64,000 nucleotides of DNA from Cybelea sp963824595 (GCA_963824595.1 CAWGPY010000004.1:186001-250000), one strand, 5' to 3'; counted from the first letter of the stretch, positions 41,556 through 53,180 are shown. Notes: a model not told the origin generated them from the letters alone. Translations and numbers: made by a program.

Positions 41556-42620
41556 TTAGTTTTTCGACGGCGGGCTGACGGACTGCCCGTAGGGCGCTGC
41601 GGGGGCGATCTTCAACGGCAGCGACCGCGTGGGACCGCCGCCCGTCGTGTAGTCGAAGAAGTCTTCGCGGAACGGGCAGTTGAGGTTGCCCGCGACGACC
41701 GTATTCTTCTCGTGCGAGATGCCCGTGACGAACGGCTGGATCGCCACCATGTAGTTGTGACCCGGGTAGCAGTCGTCGGTCAAATGCGTGGAGCGAACCA
41801 CCGAGACGCTCGAGCCGGAGACGGTGACGCGATAGATCATCGTTGTGTAGACGTATTGATAGTCCTGATCGGTGACGGCGAGGTAAGATCCGTCCCACTG
41901 GACGCTGCCGGGAAACGCGATCGTCAATCCGCTCAGCATCGTGAACCGTTTCTTGCCGGCCGGCAGCTCGATGAAGTTCGAACCTCCGGAATACTCGAAG
42001 CCCTGCGCGAAGAAGTTCCCGTTCGGGTCGTAGGCGCCCGGGAAGACGCGGTAGAGGTTCGCATCGGTGTAGTAGGTCTGCTTTCCGGTCAAACCGCCTG
42101 AGATGACGTCGAGCCCGCCGTACGTGCTGCTGCTCGCGCCGCTGAAATTCGAGATCGCGACGTTGCCGGTCGTCGGATCCACCGAACAGCCGACCGGCTT
42201 ACCGAACTTGTCCTTCACGGTCGCGATCGGCGTCGTGCCGCCGTGCGCGTATTCGTGGATCTTCGAGGTGTCGTTGTCCACGACGTACACGTTGCCGCCG
42301 GCATCCACGCATTGTCCGTACGGGAAGCTCAGACCGGTGATCCGGCCCACGAGCCTGCCGCGCTTTGCCCGATAGTTATAGACGTCGACCGTCCCGCTCG
42401 CGCCGTCGGACACGTACAGCAGCCACTGCTTGTTCGCATCCGGCTCCATCCACGATCGACCGAGGTTGACGTAGTGCGGCGCCGGTCCGGCCGCCGTCGC
42501 GGAAGTCGCGGCGGTTGCACCCGAACCCAGCGACGACGGCACTCCGCCGCCGCATCCGGATACCGCGGCAATCCCTGCAGCGAGACACGCGAGATACGCC
42601 GCGAACGTGCGAAAAGACAT
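41556..42620 (-). CDS. Beta-propeller-like lipoprotein (NHL/SMP-30-type)
   Basis: A 354-residue predicted lipoprotein. The signal ends AVSGC (Cys23), followed by a Gly/Ala/Thr linker and repeats such as LLYVSDGASGTVDVYNY, GNVYVVDNDTSKIHEYA and VGCSVDPTTGNVAISNF, typical of NHL/YVTN-like propeller blades. No enzyme residues are evident; a binding or scaffold role outside the membrane is likely. The frame is open 44 codons further upstream, but ATG 42620 with a strong ribosome site and the signal peptide fix the start. The upstream gap holds an inverted-repeat element. Confidence 0.8.
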   Translation of the reverse strand: MSFRTFAAYLACLAAGIAAVSGCGGGVPSSLGSGATAATSATAAGPAPHYVNLGRSWMEPDANKQWLLYVSDGASGTVDVYNYRAKRGRLVGRITGLSFPYGQCVDAGGNVYVVDNDTSKIHEYAHGGTTPIATVKDKFGKPVGCSVDPTTGNVAISNFSGASSSTYGGLDVISGGLTGKQTYYTDANLYRVFPGAYDPNGNFFAQGFEYSGGSNFIELPAGKKRFTMLSGLTIAFPGSVQWDGSYLAVTDQDYQYVYTTMIYRVTVSGSSVSVVRSTHLTDDCYPGHNYMVAIQPFVTGISHEKNTVVAGNLNCPFREDFFDYTTGGGPTRSLPLKIAPAAPYGQSVSPPSKN

Positions 42621-42627
42621 CCCAACG

Positions 42628-42634
42628 CTCCTTT
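42628..42634 (-). promoter_or_regulatory. Ribosome binding site of the propeller lipoprotein
   Basis: AAAGGAG on the minus strand, 7 nt before ATG 42620. It decides between this start and the longer open frame upstream. Confidence 0.7.
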
Positions 42635-42687
42635 CACCAAAAAGACGGCAAGAAAGGCGAATGCCCGCTTCGAGCGGCTCACCTGCC

Positions 42688-42978
42688 TTGTCACCCTGAG
42701 CAGCGCGTAAGCGCGTGTCGAAGGGCCGCACGCGGTAGATCCAGGCGCGCACTTCCGCGTTTCACACGTGCTGCTGCGGTCGCTCGTCGCCCCACATCCT
42801 GTGGGGTATCTGCTACGCCGCCCTCGCGCCACCTGCTGAGGTAAAGTCATGACATCCTGTCAATGGCGCTCGGGTCGGAGTCCCGCCGCAGCACGCGTGA
42901 AACGCGGAAGTGCTCGCTCCGTTACCTCGTGCGCCCTTCGACTTCGCTCGCTAACGCTCGCTCCGCTCAGGATGACAA
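42688..42978. repeat. Inverted-repeat (MITE/REP-like) element
   Basis: About 291 bp filling most of the 368-nt gap between genes. Ends are inverted: TTGTCACCCTGAGC on the left and GCTCAGGATGACAA on the right. Inner arms of 30 nt (42750-42779 and 42883-42912) match as inverted repeats at 28 of 30 positions. GTCGAAGGGC-type segments also recur inverted between them. The centre has two small hairpins sharing the core ACATCCTGT: CCCCAC-ATCCT-GTGGGG (42790-42806) and TGACA-TCC-TGTCA (42850-42862). No open frame looks real. Resembles dispersed non-autonomous or REP-type repeats. Confidence 0.65.
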
Positions 42979-42988
42979 AGTTGTGGCG

Positions 42989-43369
42989 CTAGTTGCGCTG
43001 TTTCGCCTTCGGGGTTACGCACGTGCCGGTCGCGCGGCAGACCACGACCGGCGGATCGAGCACGTCGGCGGCGCTGTCGTTGACGTCGGGGCGCGCGGCG
43101 ATGATCTTGCGGGCTTCGAACTCCATGCGGCGCGACGTCTTGCCGACTTTGACGATGCGGCCTTCGGCCTCGATGAAGTCGCCGGCGTACGTGGGTGCGA
43201 GGAATCGAATCTCGTCGTACGCGGCGAAGAGCCCTTCGTCGCCGTCCACGCGCACGAGCAGTTCGGTGGCCACGTCGCCGAAGAGCGCAAGGATGCGCGC
43301 GCCGTCGACCAGTCCGCCGCCGTAATGCGCGTCGTGGCCGCTCATGCGGACGCGCAGGGTTGCCGTCAA
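42989..43369 (-). CDS. 3-aminobutyryl-CoA ammonia-lyase-like hotdog protein
   Basis: A 126-residue hotdog-fold protein. The stretch RMSGHDAHYGGGLVDGARIL, then LFGDVATELLVRVDGDEGLF and FLAPTYAGDFIEAEG, matches the Kal family (3-aminobutyryl-CoA ammonia-lyase of lysine fermentation) rather than generic thioesterases. The reaction would be reversible removal of ammonia from 3-aminobutyryl-CoA to crotonyl-CoA. None of the other lysine-fermentation genes (kamA, kdd, kce) are nearby, so its pathway is unclear. TTG 43369 overlaps the mazG stop (TTGA); ATG 43345 is an alternative. Confidence 0.8.
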   Translation of the reverse strand: MTATLRVRMSGHDAHYGGGLVDGARILALFGDVATELLVRVDGDEGLFAAYDEIRFLAPTYAGDFIEAEGRIVKVGKTSRRMEFEARKIIAARPDVNDSAADVLDPPVVVCRATGTCVTPKAKQRN

Positions 43370-44556
43370 GCCTTCGCCAGTTGCCATAGCTCCTCGAGTT
43401 CGCCGAGCGACAGATCGGAGAGGCTCTTCCCGCCGGCGGCCGCGCGCTCTTCCATGAAGGCGAAGCGGCGGTAGAACTTCTCGTTGGCTTCGCGCACCGC
43501 GGTCTCGGCATCTATGCCCAGCGCGCGCGACAGGTTGACCAGGGTGAAGAAGACGTCGCCCAGCTCCTCGCGAACCCGCGGGTCGTCTTGCGGCAGGCGC
43601 CGCGCCTCCGCCAGCTCGCGCAGCTCCTCCGAGAGCTTCTCGAGCACGCCTTCCACGTTCGGCCAGTCGAAGCCGACGCGCGCGGCTTTCTCCTGCATGC
43701 GCTGCCCGCGCTGCAGCGCGCCGAGATGCTTGGGAATTCCATCGAGGCGGCTGCGCCGCGCGCGGCCGGTCTTCTCGAGGGCCTTGAGGCGCTCCCAATT
43801 GCGCCACTGCGCGTCGACGTCTTCGATGACGGCGTCGCCGAAGACGTGCGGATGACGCCGCACCATCTTGTTCGAGAGCGCATCCACCACGTCGGCGATG
43901 CTGAACTTGCCGACCTCGGTGGCCACCTGCGCGTGGAAGAGCACTTGAAGGAGCAGATCCCCGAGCTCTTCGCAGAGTCCGTCGAGGTGCGAGATCTCGA
44001 TGGCCTCGACCACCTCGAACGTCTCCTCGATGAGATACGGCACCAGCGTGCGATGCGTCTGCTCGCGGTCCCACGGGCAGCTGCGCCGAAGGCGCGCCAT
44101 GATCTCGACGAGATCGTCCCACGAGTAGTGCGCCGACTGCGGGGGCAGCGGAACGAGCGGCATCGCGATCGAGGCCGACAGCGTTGCGCGCGGAACGCCC
44201 GGCACGATCTCCGTCGCCGCGCCGCGCGCGTCGAGCACGCGCAGCAGCGAGGGAAGCCCGGAGAAGTCCGACAGCGGATTGCCTAAGACGCCGAGCCCCA
44301 GCGAGCCTTCGGGCCCGCACGCTGCCTCGGCCCGCTCCGCGAAGCGCGCGATCTCGTCGGTGCCGCCGCGCACGAAGACTGCGGGGTCGTCCACCATGCC
44401 GCGGACGATCTCGACTCCGTTCCGTTCCAGATAGCTAGTGAGATCGGGTGGGGCGAGCAGCGCGACCGCACGTCCGATCGCACGTAGCGCGTCGATGCCG
44501 CCGATGGTCAAGAGCCCGGGATCGCCCGGACCCAGACCAACGATGCGAACCAGCAC
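43366..44556 (-). CDS. mazG: MazG nucleotide pyrophosphohydrolase with shortened methylase domain
   Basis: A 396-residue fusion. The N-terminal part (about 1-140) is a reduced SAM-dependent tetrapyrrole-methylase-like domain (RIVGLGPGDPGLLTIGG; EIVPGVPRATLSASIAM), shorter than the roughly 220 residues in Bacillus YabN. Two MazG repeats follow: SCPWDREQTHRTLVPYLIEE with EELGDLLLQVLFHA, and EKLSEELRELAEA with EELGDVFFTLVNLSRA. MazG hydrolyses (d)NTPs to monophosphates, cleaning nucleotide pools. GTG start; it lies 61 nt downstream of the PpiC foldase gene, with a hairpin between. Confidence 0.9.
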   Translation of the reverse strand: MLVRIVGLGPGDPGLLTIGGIDALRAIGRAVALLAPPDLTSYLERNGVEIVRGMVDDPAVFVRGGTDEIARFAERAEAACGPEGSLGLGVLGNPLSDFSGLPSLLRVLDARGAATEIVPGVPRATLSASIAMPLVPLPPQSAHYSWDDLVEIMARLRRSCPWDREQTHRTLVPYLIEETFEVVEAIEISHLDGLCEELGDLLLQVLFHAQVATEVGKFSIADVVDALSNKMVRRHPHVFGDAVIEDVDAQWRNWERLKALEKTGRARRSRLDGIPKHLGALQRGQRMQEKAARVGFDWPNVEGVLEKLSEELRELAEARRLPQDDPRVREELGDVFFTLVNLSRALGIDAETAVREANEKFYRRFAFMEERAAAGGKSLSDLSLGELEELWQLAKA

Positions 44557-44577
44557 GCGGGGGTGTTCGGGGCCGTT

Positions 44578-44607
44578 TCTCCCGCGCCCCGTGCGGAGCG
44601 CGGGAGA
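44578..44607 (-). terminator. Hairpin between ppiC-type gene and mazG
   Basis: Perfect 10-bp inverted repeat TCTCCCGCGC/GCGCGGGAGA with a 10-nt loop, just after the foldase stop. In the leftward direction AACGG follows, not a T-tract, so it may be an RNA-processing or stability element or a weak attenuator rather than a full terminator. Confidence 0.35.
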
Positions 44608-44617
44608 GTGCCTATCT

Positions 44618-45601
44618 CTACTTGGTCGGTGCGGGCGATGCCGCGCCGGCCGCCGGCGCTGCGGCGGAGCTGGCGGACGGTTGTGCGGCCGGCGGTGCCG
44701 CCGCGGGCGGCGGCGTCGCGAAGAGCCCCTGGAACTGCGGATCGGTAACGACGATCGTCGCCTTCTGCTGCAGCCCTTGCAGGAAGGGCTGAATCAACGG
44801 CGCCTCTTGCTGCTGACGCAGCGTATCGGTGATCTGCGGCGTCGCGCTCGCGAGCGTCGCCTTCGTGCCGGGCGTGCGCGACTCGACCACGATGATGTGG
44901 TAACCGAACGGCGATTTCACCGGCGCGCTCACTTGCCCGACCGGCGCCGAGAACGCCACCTTGTCGAACGCGGGCACCATTTGGCCGCGCCGGAACGTGC
45001 CGAGCTCGCCGCCTTTGTCCTTGCTGCCCGGGTCGGTCGAGTACTTCTTCGCGAGATCCGCGAAGCTCGACGGATTCGACTTGAGCTGCGTCTCGATCGT
45101 CTGCGCAAGCGCGAGGCTCGGCACGAGAATGTGCTTCGCCGTCACCTGCTCGGGCTTGTCGAACGACGCGTGATTCTTGTCGAAATACTGCTTGATCTGC
45201 GCGGGCGGGATCTTCACGTCTTTCGCGAGTGCCTTGTCGAGGATGACTTGCTCGCGCAGTGCGGAGCGTACGTCGGCTTCCGTCAGGCCGCGCGCCTTCA
45301 GCATCTCGTCCCACGAACCGGTCGGGAAGTTGGCCTTGATCTGGTCTTCACGCGCGGTGACCTCGGCGTCGGTGACGGTGATGTTATTACTCTTGGCGTA
45401 CTGATCGATCAGCGTCTCCTGAACCAGCTGCTGCAGCACCGTTCGGCCCATTGGGCTGCTCTCGAGGCGGGTATCGAACGTGGACCGGCTGATCGGTTGG
45501 CCGTTCACCGTAGCCACGCTGCTCCCGCTAGAACACGCCGCAAGCGACGTGCCCACGAGAAGGGTTGCGAGGCCCAGGGTGATGCGATGGGCTTTCGACA
45601 T
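44618..45601 (-). CDS. PpiC/PrsA-type peptidyl-prolyl isomerase lipoprotein
   Basis: A 327-residue extracytoplasmic foldase. Signal with lipobox SLAAC (Cys23), SurA/PrsA-like N-terminal helices (about 28-150), a parvulin domain (about 160-255: AKHILVPS, DLAKKYSTDPGSKDKGGELG, FGYHIIVVE) and an Ala/Pro-rich tail. It isomerises X-Pro bonds of exported proteins. ATG 45601 (MSKAHR) is preferred, GGAG lying 5 nt upstream; ATG 45604 is adjacent and the frame extends further without good signals. Located between mfd and mazG, an order also known in Firmicutes. Confidence 0.88.
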   Translation of the reverse strand: MSKAHRITLGLATLLVGTSLAACSSGSSVATVNGQPISRSTFDTRLESSPMGRTVLQQLVQETLIDQYAKSNNITVTDAEVTAREDQIKANFPTGSWDEMLKARGLTEADVRSALREQVILDKALAKDVKIPPAQIKQYFDKNHASFDKPEQVTAKHILVPSLALAQTIETQLKSNPSSFADLAKKYSTDPGSKDKGGELGTFRRGQMVPAFDKVAFSAPVGQVSAPVKSPFGYHIIVVESRTPGTKATLASATPQITDTLRQQQEAPLIQPFLQGLQQKATIVVTDPQFQGLFATPPPAAAPPAAQPSASSAAAPAAGAASPAPTK

Positions 45602-45637
45602 CATTGCTCCGTATAGGAAGGTTGGAGTGCGTAGTAA

Positions 45638-45656
45638 GCGGGGCCCAAGGCCCCGC
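45638..45656 (-). terminator. Hairpin downstream of mfd
   Basis: Perfect 8-bp GCGGGGCC hairpin with a 3-nt loop, 57-75 nt past the mfd stop in the leftward direction, followed by TTACT. It may end mfd transcription or attenuate read-through into the foldase gene. The poor T-tract keeps confidence modest. Confidence 0.4.
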
Positions 45657-45712
45657 ATCACGGCGCCCTGGGTTCGCGCGCAATAAGAGAGCTCCTCTCG
45701 CTGCGCCGTCAT

Positions 45713-49069
<3,357 letters not shown>

Positions 49070-49093
49070 GAGGAAAACTCCATGGGCGGCTCA

Positions 49094-50290
49094 TTATAGC
49101 AGGAGCCCGAGCAGCGGCAGCGCCGCCAGCCCGCCCAGCACCGCGGCGAGCGGCGGTCCCGGCACGGTCACGGCGTCGGGGGCGTACCGGAGCAGAGAAG
49201 TAAAGGAAAGGGCGAGCGCGACGCCCGCCGCGCGCGTGCGCGGCGCCATCGCCGCGAGCGCCACGAGCCAGATTCCGTACCACGGGTAGGGATTCGGAAC
49301 GAGCAGCCACGCCGCGAGCCCCAGCAACACCCAGCCCTCGGCGCGCCCGGCGCGCAGCGCGATCAGCGCCCGCGCGGCCAGGGTCGCCGCGGCGGCGCCG
49401 GCCAGCAGCAGTGCGGGAATCTCGCCGAGCGGCGCGAGCAGGGCCTGAAGCGACGCTTGCGGCGCGTAGTGGCCGTGCGGCGCGACCTGCGTCGCAACGC
49501 CGGCGAGCAACGGCAGAGAGACGAGCGCCGCGATCGCGAGTCCCGCCCCCGCGCCGAGGCGGGTGCGGCGGTCGGCGGCTGCGAGGCCCACCGCCGCAGC
49601 AACGCCCGGCAGCTTGATCGTCGCGGAGAGCGCGACCAGCGCGGCGCCGGCGGCCGGCAGGCGTCGCGCGAGTGCGAACCCCGCGAGGACCACAAACAGT
49701 GCGAGCGCGTCATTGTGCCCCTCGGCCGCGCACCAGACGGCGACGGGATTGACGCCGAGCGTCGCCGCGGCGCGCAGCCGCGCCGCGCGGTCGCCGCCGA
49801 ACGCGGCGTATGCGGCGGGGACGCACGCCAGCAGCGCGCCGGACGCAAGGACGCGCATGCCCTGGAGCTGCGCGAGCGTCCCGAGCGGCGCCAGCGCGGC
49901 CACGATCGTCTTTGCGATCGCGACGAACGCCGGGCCGTAGACGCAGATCGGCAACGACCCGCTCCACTGCCAGATCGCATCGGCGACGAGCGCATCGCTC
50001 GCGTTCGGCGCGACGCGGACGTAGGGATCGAGGCCGAGCCGCGCCAGCTCGCCATAGGCGGCGTACGCGTAGACGTCGCTGGAGAAGAGCACGGGCGCGA
50101 ACCACGCAAGGATCAATCCGGCCGCGCAGAGCGCGGTGACGAGCGGGAGCGAGGGCGTCGCGCGCCCGCGCAGCAGATACCAATAGAGCAGCCCGGCGGC
50201 CGCGATGCACGCGTAGAGCGCGAGCAAAAGGACGGCCCCGTGCGCTCCCCACTCGGTGACGACTCCGAGCGGCTGCGCCTGCGCGCTCAC
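49094..50290 (-). CDS. GT-C membrane mannosyltransferase-like protein
   Basis: A 398-residue polytopic membrane protein (about 10-12 helices). An early loop SSDVYAYAAYGELARLGLDPY carries the acidic pair expected of GT-C enzymes, followed by AEGHNDALALF and a late NPYPWYGIWLVAL, all reminiscent of the polyprenyl-phosphate mannosyltransferases MptA/MptB and GT87. It probably adds a hexose from a polyprenyl-phosphate donor to a glycan outside the membrane. The frame is open 122 codons upstream, but GTG 50290 overlaps the O-antigen ligase-like stop by 4 nt and begins the hydrophobic part. Confidence 0.75.
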   Translation of the reverse strand: MSAQAQPLGVVTEWGAHGAVLLLALYACIAAAGLLYWYLLRGRATPSLPLVTALCAAGLILAWFAPVLFSSDVYAYAAYGELARLGLDPYVRVAPNASDALVADAIWQWSGSLPICVYGPAFVAIAKTIVAALAPLGTLAQLQGMRVLASGALLACVPAAYAAFGGDRAARLRAAATLGVNPVAVWCAAEGHNDALALFVVLAGFALARRLPAAGAALVALSATIKLPGVAAAVGLAAADRRTRLGAGAGLAIAALVSLPLLAGVATQVAPHGHYAPQASLQALLAPLGEIPALLLAGAAAATLAARALIALRAGRAEGWVLLGLAAWLLVPNPYPWYGIWLVALAAMAPRTRAAGVALALSFTSLLRYAPDAVTVPGPPLAAVLGGLAALPLLGLLL

Positions 50291-51570
50291 ACCGGCGGGA
50301 TGAGGGCCGCCGCCGCAATTCCGAGCAGCAGCCACCACGCGCCGCCGACCTTCGTGTAGAAGACGAGATAGTCGACGGTTTGATGGAGCGCCAACGCGAT
50401 GCCGGCCGCCAACGCCGCGACGACCCACGGCGACGTGGCGCGGCCGCGCGCCAGCGCGCGCTTCGCGAACGCTCCGATGGTCGCGGCGACGAGCGCGAGC
50501 GTCGCCGCGAAGAGCACGACGCCGCCCTCTGCGAGCGACTGCAGATACCAGCTGTTCGCGTGCGTTCGCACGCCGGCGACGCCGTACTCCGGCAGCGACA
50601 GCTCGAAGTTCCCCGCGCCGACGCCGAGCAGCGGCCGGTCGGTCCACATGCGCCACGCCGCGCGCCAGAGCTCGGCGCGATTACCGACGCCGCCGGCGTA
50701 GAGACTCGGCTCGAGCGACGCGCGCAGCACGCCCGGGTTGTGCGCGTAGATCGCCCACCACGCCGAGCCCGCGACGCCCGCGGCGAGGCCGAGCAGCGCC
50801 GGGCGCAACGAGCGCCACGCCCGTTTGCCGCCGGCGAACAGCAGCACCGCCGCAACGGCGACGAGCCCGAGCATCCCCGCGCGGGAGAAGGTGAGGACGT
50901 CGGCGCAGACGGCGAGCGCGAGTGCGGCGTCGAGAAGCGGCGAACGGCGCACGAGCGCCCACGCGCCGAGCGCGGCCGTCGCGATTTCGCAGTAGCCGGA
51001 GAGCTGATTCGGTCCCTCGAGCAGCCCCGCGATGCGCGGCACGACGACCGACCCGATGTACAGCCCCGATGGAGCGCCCACGATCTCTTGCGCGAGGGCC
51101 GAGAGCGACACCGCGACCGCCGCGACCGCGACCGCGGCGAGCGGCGGCGCGTCGTCGGGATCGAGCGCGTAACAGAGGTACGCGGCGACGAAGACGGCGG
51201 CGTATTCCAGCACTTTGAACGATTCGCGGATCGCGGCGCCGCGGTGCGCGGCGTCGATCAGCGTCAGCGCGCTCGCAACGAAGTAGAAGGCCAAGGCACC
51301 GAGGAGCAACGGCGCCGGGGGACGGCGCAGCGAAGCGGCCGCGCCGGCGTAGGCCGTCAGGCCGACGAGCACTCCGGCCAGCACCGCTTTCTGCAGCGTG
51401 ACGGTCGTGCCGAACGCTTCGTGCGCGAACGCGAACGGCGTTGCGAGAACGAGCGCCGCCAGTCCGTAGGCGGGACGCCGGATCGTCAGCACCGCCGCCG
51501 CGACGGCCGCCGCCGCGAAGAACGCGGCCGACGGCGGATCGAGCGGCACCGGGGCCGGGAACCGATCCAC
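50287..51570 (-). CDS. O-antigen ligase/polymerase-like membrane protein
   Basis: A 427-residue protein with about 12 helices and a Wzy_C (PF04932) region: GNRAELWRAAWRMWTDRPLL, GVGAGNFELSLPEYGV and HANSWYLQSLAEGG. This family includes WaaL ligases, Wzy polymerases and related enzymes acting on polyprenyl-linked glycans at the outer face of the inner membrane; ligase and polymerase roles cannot be separated here. GTG 51570 starts 25 nt after the GT2 stop, and its stop overlaps the GT-C gene. Extremely Ala-rich, but with normal codon use for the region. Confidence 0.8.
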   Translation of the reverse strand: MDRFPAPVPLDPPSAAFFAAAAVAAAVLTIRRPAYGLAALVLATPFAFAHEAFGTTVTLQKAVLAGVLVGLTAYAGAAASLRRPPAPLLLGALAFYFVASALTLIDAAHRGAAIRESFKVLEYAAVFVAAYLCYALDPDDAPPLAAVAVAAVAVSLSALAQEIVGAPSGLYIGSVVVPRIAGLLEGPNQLSGYCEIATAALGAWALVRRSPLLDAALALAVCADVLTFSRAGMLGLVAVAAVLLFAGGKRAWRSLRPALLGLAAGVAGSAWWAIYAHNPGVLRASLEPSLYAGGVGNRAELWRAAWRMWTDRPLLGVGAGNFELSLPEYGVAGVRTHANSWYLQSLAEGGVVLFAATLALVAATIGAFAKRALARGRATSPWVVAALAAGIALALHQTVDYLVFYTKVGGAWWLLLGIAAAALIPPV

Positions 51571-51595
51571 GACCGGCGTGTAGATCAGAGCCGCC

Positions 51596-52552
51596 TCAGG
51601 ATCGCTCGATGTCGCTGATGAGGTAGAGCGGGCGCCCTTTGACCTCGTCGTAAACGCGGCCCAAATACTCGCCGAGAATGCCCAAGCTCATCAGCTGCAC
51701 TCCGCCGAGGAAGAGCACGGCGACGATCGTGGACGCCCAGCCGGGCGTGTACGCGGGCGGCTTGAGGCTGAAGAGCTTGAACGAGATGACGACCAGCGCG
51801 TAGACGAAAGCCACGGCGCTGACCGCGAAGCCCAAGTACGATGCGAAGCGCAGCGGAATGTCGGAGAACGACGTGATGCCGTCCATCGCGAACCGGATCA
51901 TCTTCGTCAGCGGATACTTCGTCGTTCCGGAGTGCCGCACGTCGCGGTCGTACTCGATCGCAGTCTGATTGAAGCCGACCCAGCTCACCATGCCCCGCAG
52001 AAAGCGATGGCGCTCGTGCGAGCGGCGCAGGGCCTCGACGACGCGGCGGCTCATCAAGCGGAAGTCGCCGGTGTCGAGCGGGATCGAGATCCTCGTCAGC
52101 CGCGTGATGATGCGATAGAACGCGCGCGCGGTGAAGATCTTGAACGAGCTCTCGCCGGGGCGCGACCGCCGCACGGCATAGACCACGTCGTAGCCCTGCC
52201 GCCACTTTCGCACGAAGGTCTCGATCAGCTCGGGCGGATCTTGTAGGTCGCCGTCCATGAGCACGACCGCCTCGCCGGCGGCGATCTCGAGACCCGCCGT
52301 CGCCGCGAGCTGGTGGCCGAAGTTTCGCGAGAGGTTGACCAGCACGACGTGGCGCCGGCGTTCCATCTCGCGGCGAACCTCGGCGGCGGTCGCGTCGGTA
52401 CTCCCGTCGTTGACAACCACGATCTCGCATTCGTAGTCGGCGCGCAGCCGCTCGGCGACGGCTTCGACTCGCTCGAGCAGCGGCGCGACGTTCGCCGCCT
52501 CGTTGTAAAGTGGAACCACGATGCTGAGGAGCGGGCGGTCGGGCGGTCTCAT
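51596..52552 (-). CDS. GT2 glycosyltransferase with C-terminal membrane helices (GtrB/DPM1-like)
   Basis: A 318-residue family-2 glycosyltransferase. N-terminal GT-A domain (about 8-220: SIVVPLYNEAANV, VVNDGSTDAT, LMDGDLQDPPE, YAVRRSRPGES) followed by two membrane helices (about 235-300). This architecture typifies enzymes that load glucose, mannose or another sugar onto undecaprenyl phosphate, which the downstream GT-C enzyme could use as donor. First gene of a three-gene leftward unit; the next rightward gene starts 43 nt away. Confidence 0.88.
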   Translation of the reverse strand: MRPPDRPLLSIVVPLYNEAANVAPLLERVEAVAERLRADYECEIVVVNDGSTDATAAEVRREMERRRHVVLVNLSRNFGHQLAATAGLEIAAGEAVVLMDGDLQDPPELIETFVRKWRQGYDVVYAVRRSRPGESSFKIFTARAFYRIITRLTRISIPLDTGDFRLMSRRVVEALRRSHERHRFLRGMVSWVGFNQTAIEYDRDVRHSGTTKYPLTKMIRFAMDGITSFSDIPLRFASYLGFAVSAVAFVYALVVISFKLFSLKPPAYTPGWASTIVAVLFLGGVQLMSLGILGEYLGRVYDEVKGRPLYLISDIERS

Positions 52553-52595
52553 TCGTTAAAGGGTTTTCAACCCGAGCCGGGCAGAACCAAGCCCG

Positions 52596-53174
52596 ATGCG
52601 CAGCGTTCGCCGAATCGGTTTCATCGTCGCATCGCTCGCGCTCGTCTGCTGCGGCCATCCCGGCCGCGCGCCCCAATCGCAAACGTCACCGGCGAGCGCG
52701 ACGCCGCCTCCTGCCACACCCGCACCCGCTGCGACGGTGGCCCCGGCGCGACCTGCGTTGCACGGCACTCCCAAGCCGACGGCCAAGCCTTCGCCGGTCG
52801 CTACGCCCTCGGCCGCGCCGTCGCCGGCGCCCGCGCGCTCCGTCGCCGCGCTCGCGCCGGCGCCGAAGAGCGTCGAACGGCTCGCGCCGGACGCGCCGCC
52901 GCAAATTCTCGACGTCGCCGTGAGTCAGACCACCGTGCAGCCCGGCGATCGCGTCGTCGGCCGAGTCGTGACGAGCTCCAACGTCGCGAGCGTCGAAGCG
53001 CGGATCGGCGGCTACTCGGTGGCTCTAACGAAGGTCGGCGTCGGACGTTTCGAGCTGGCCTATACGGTGGGACCGCTGCCGTGGTTCCTGCACGGGGACT
53101 TCACGATGCAGGTGATCGCGCGCAACACGCGCGGCGACAAGACGACGCGCGCCGTGCCGCTGAAGGTTCGTTAG
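52596..53174 (+). CDS. Exported Pro/Ala-rich protein with C-terminal beta domain
   Basis: Not recognised by family. A 192-residue protein: signal-like N-terminus with a Cys pair (SLALVCCG, residues 14-20; imperfect lipobox), a disordered Pro/Ala/Thr linker (about 25-95) and a compact beta domain (about 100-192; VSQTTVQPGDRVVGRVVTSS, VEARIGGYSV, ELAYTVGPLP) that looks like an Ig-like or filamin-type fold. Probably anchored at the envelope with the beta domain presented outward. Monocistronic; convergent with the next gene, stops 6 nt apart. Confidence 0.65.
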   Translation: MRSVRRIGFIVASLALVCCGHPGRAPQSQTSPASATPPPATPAPAATVAPARPALHGTPKPTAKPSPVATPSAAPSPAPARSVAALAPAPKSVERLAPDAPPQILDVAVSQTTVQPGDRVVGRVVTSSNVASVEARIGGYSVALTKVGVGRFELAYTVGPLPWFLHGDFTMQVIARNTRGDKTTRAVPLKVR

Positions 53175-53180
53175 TCGCGG

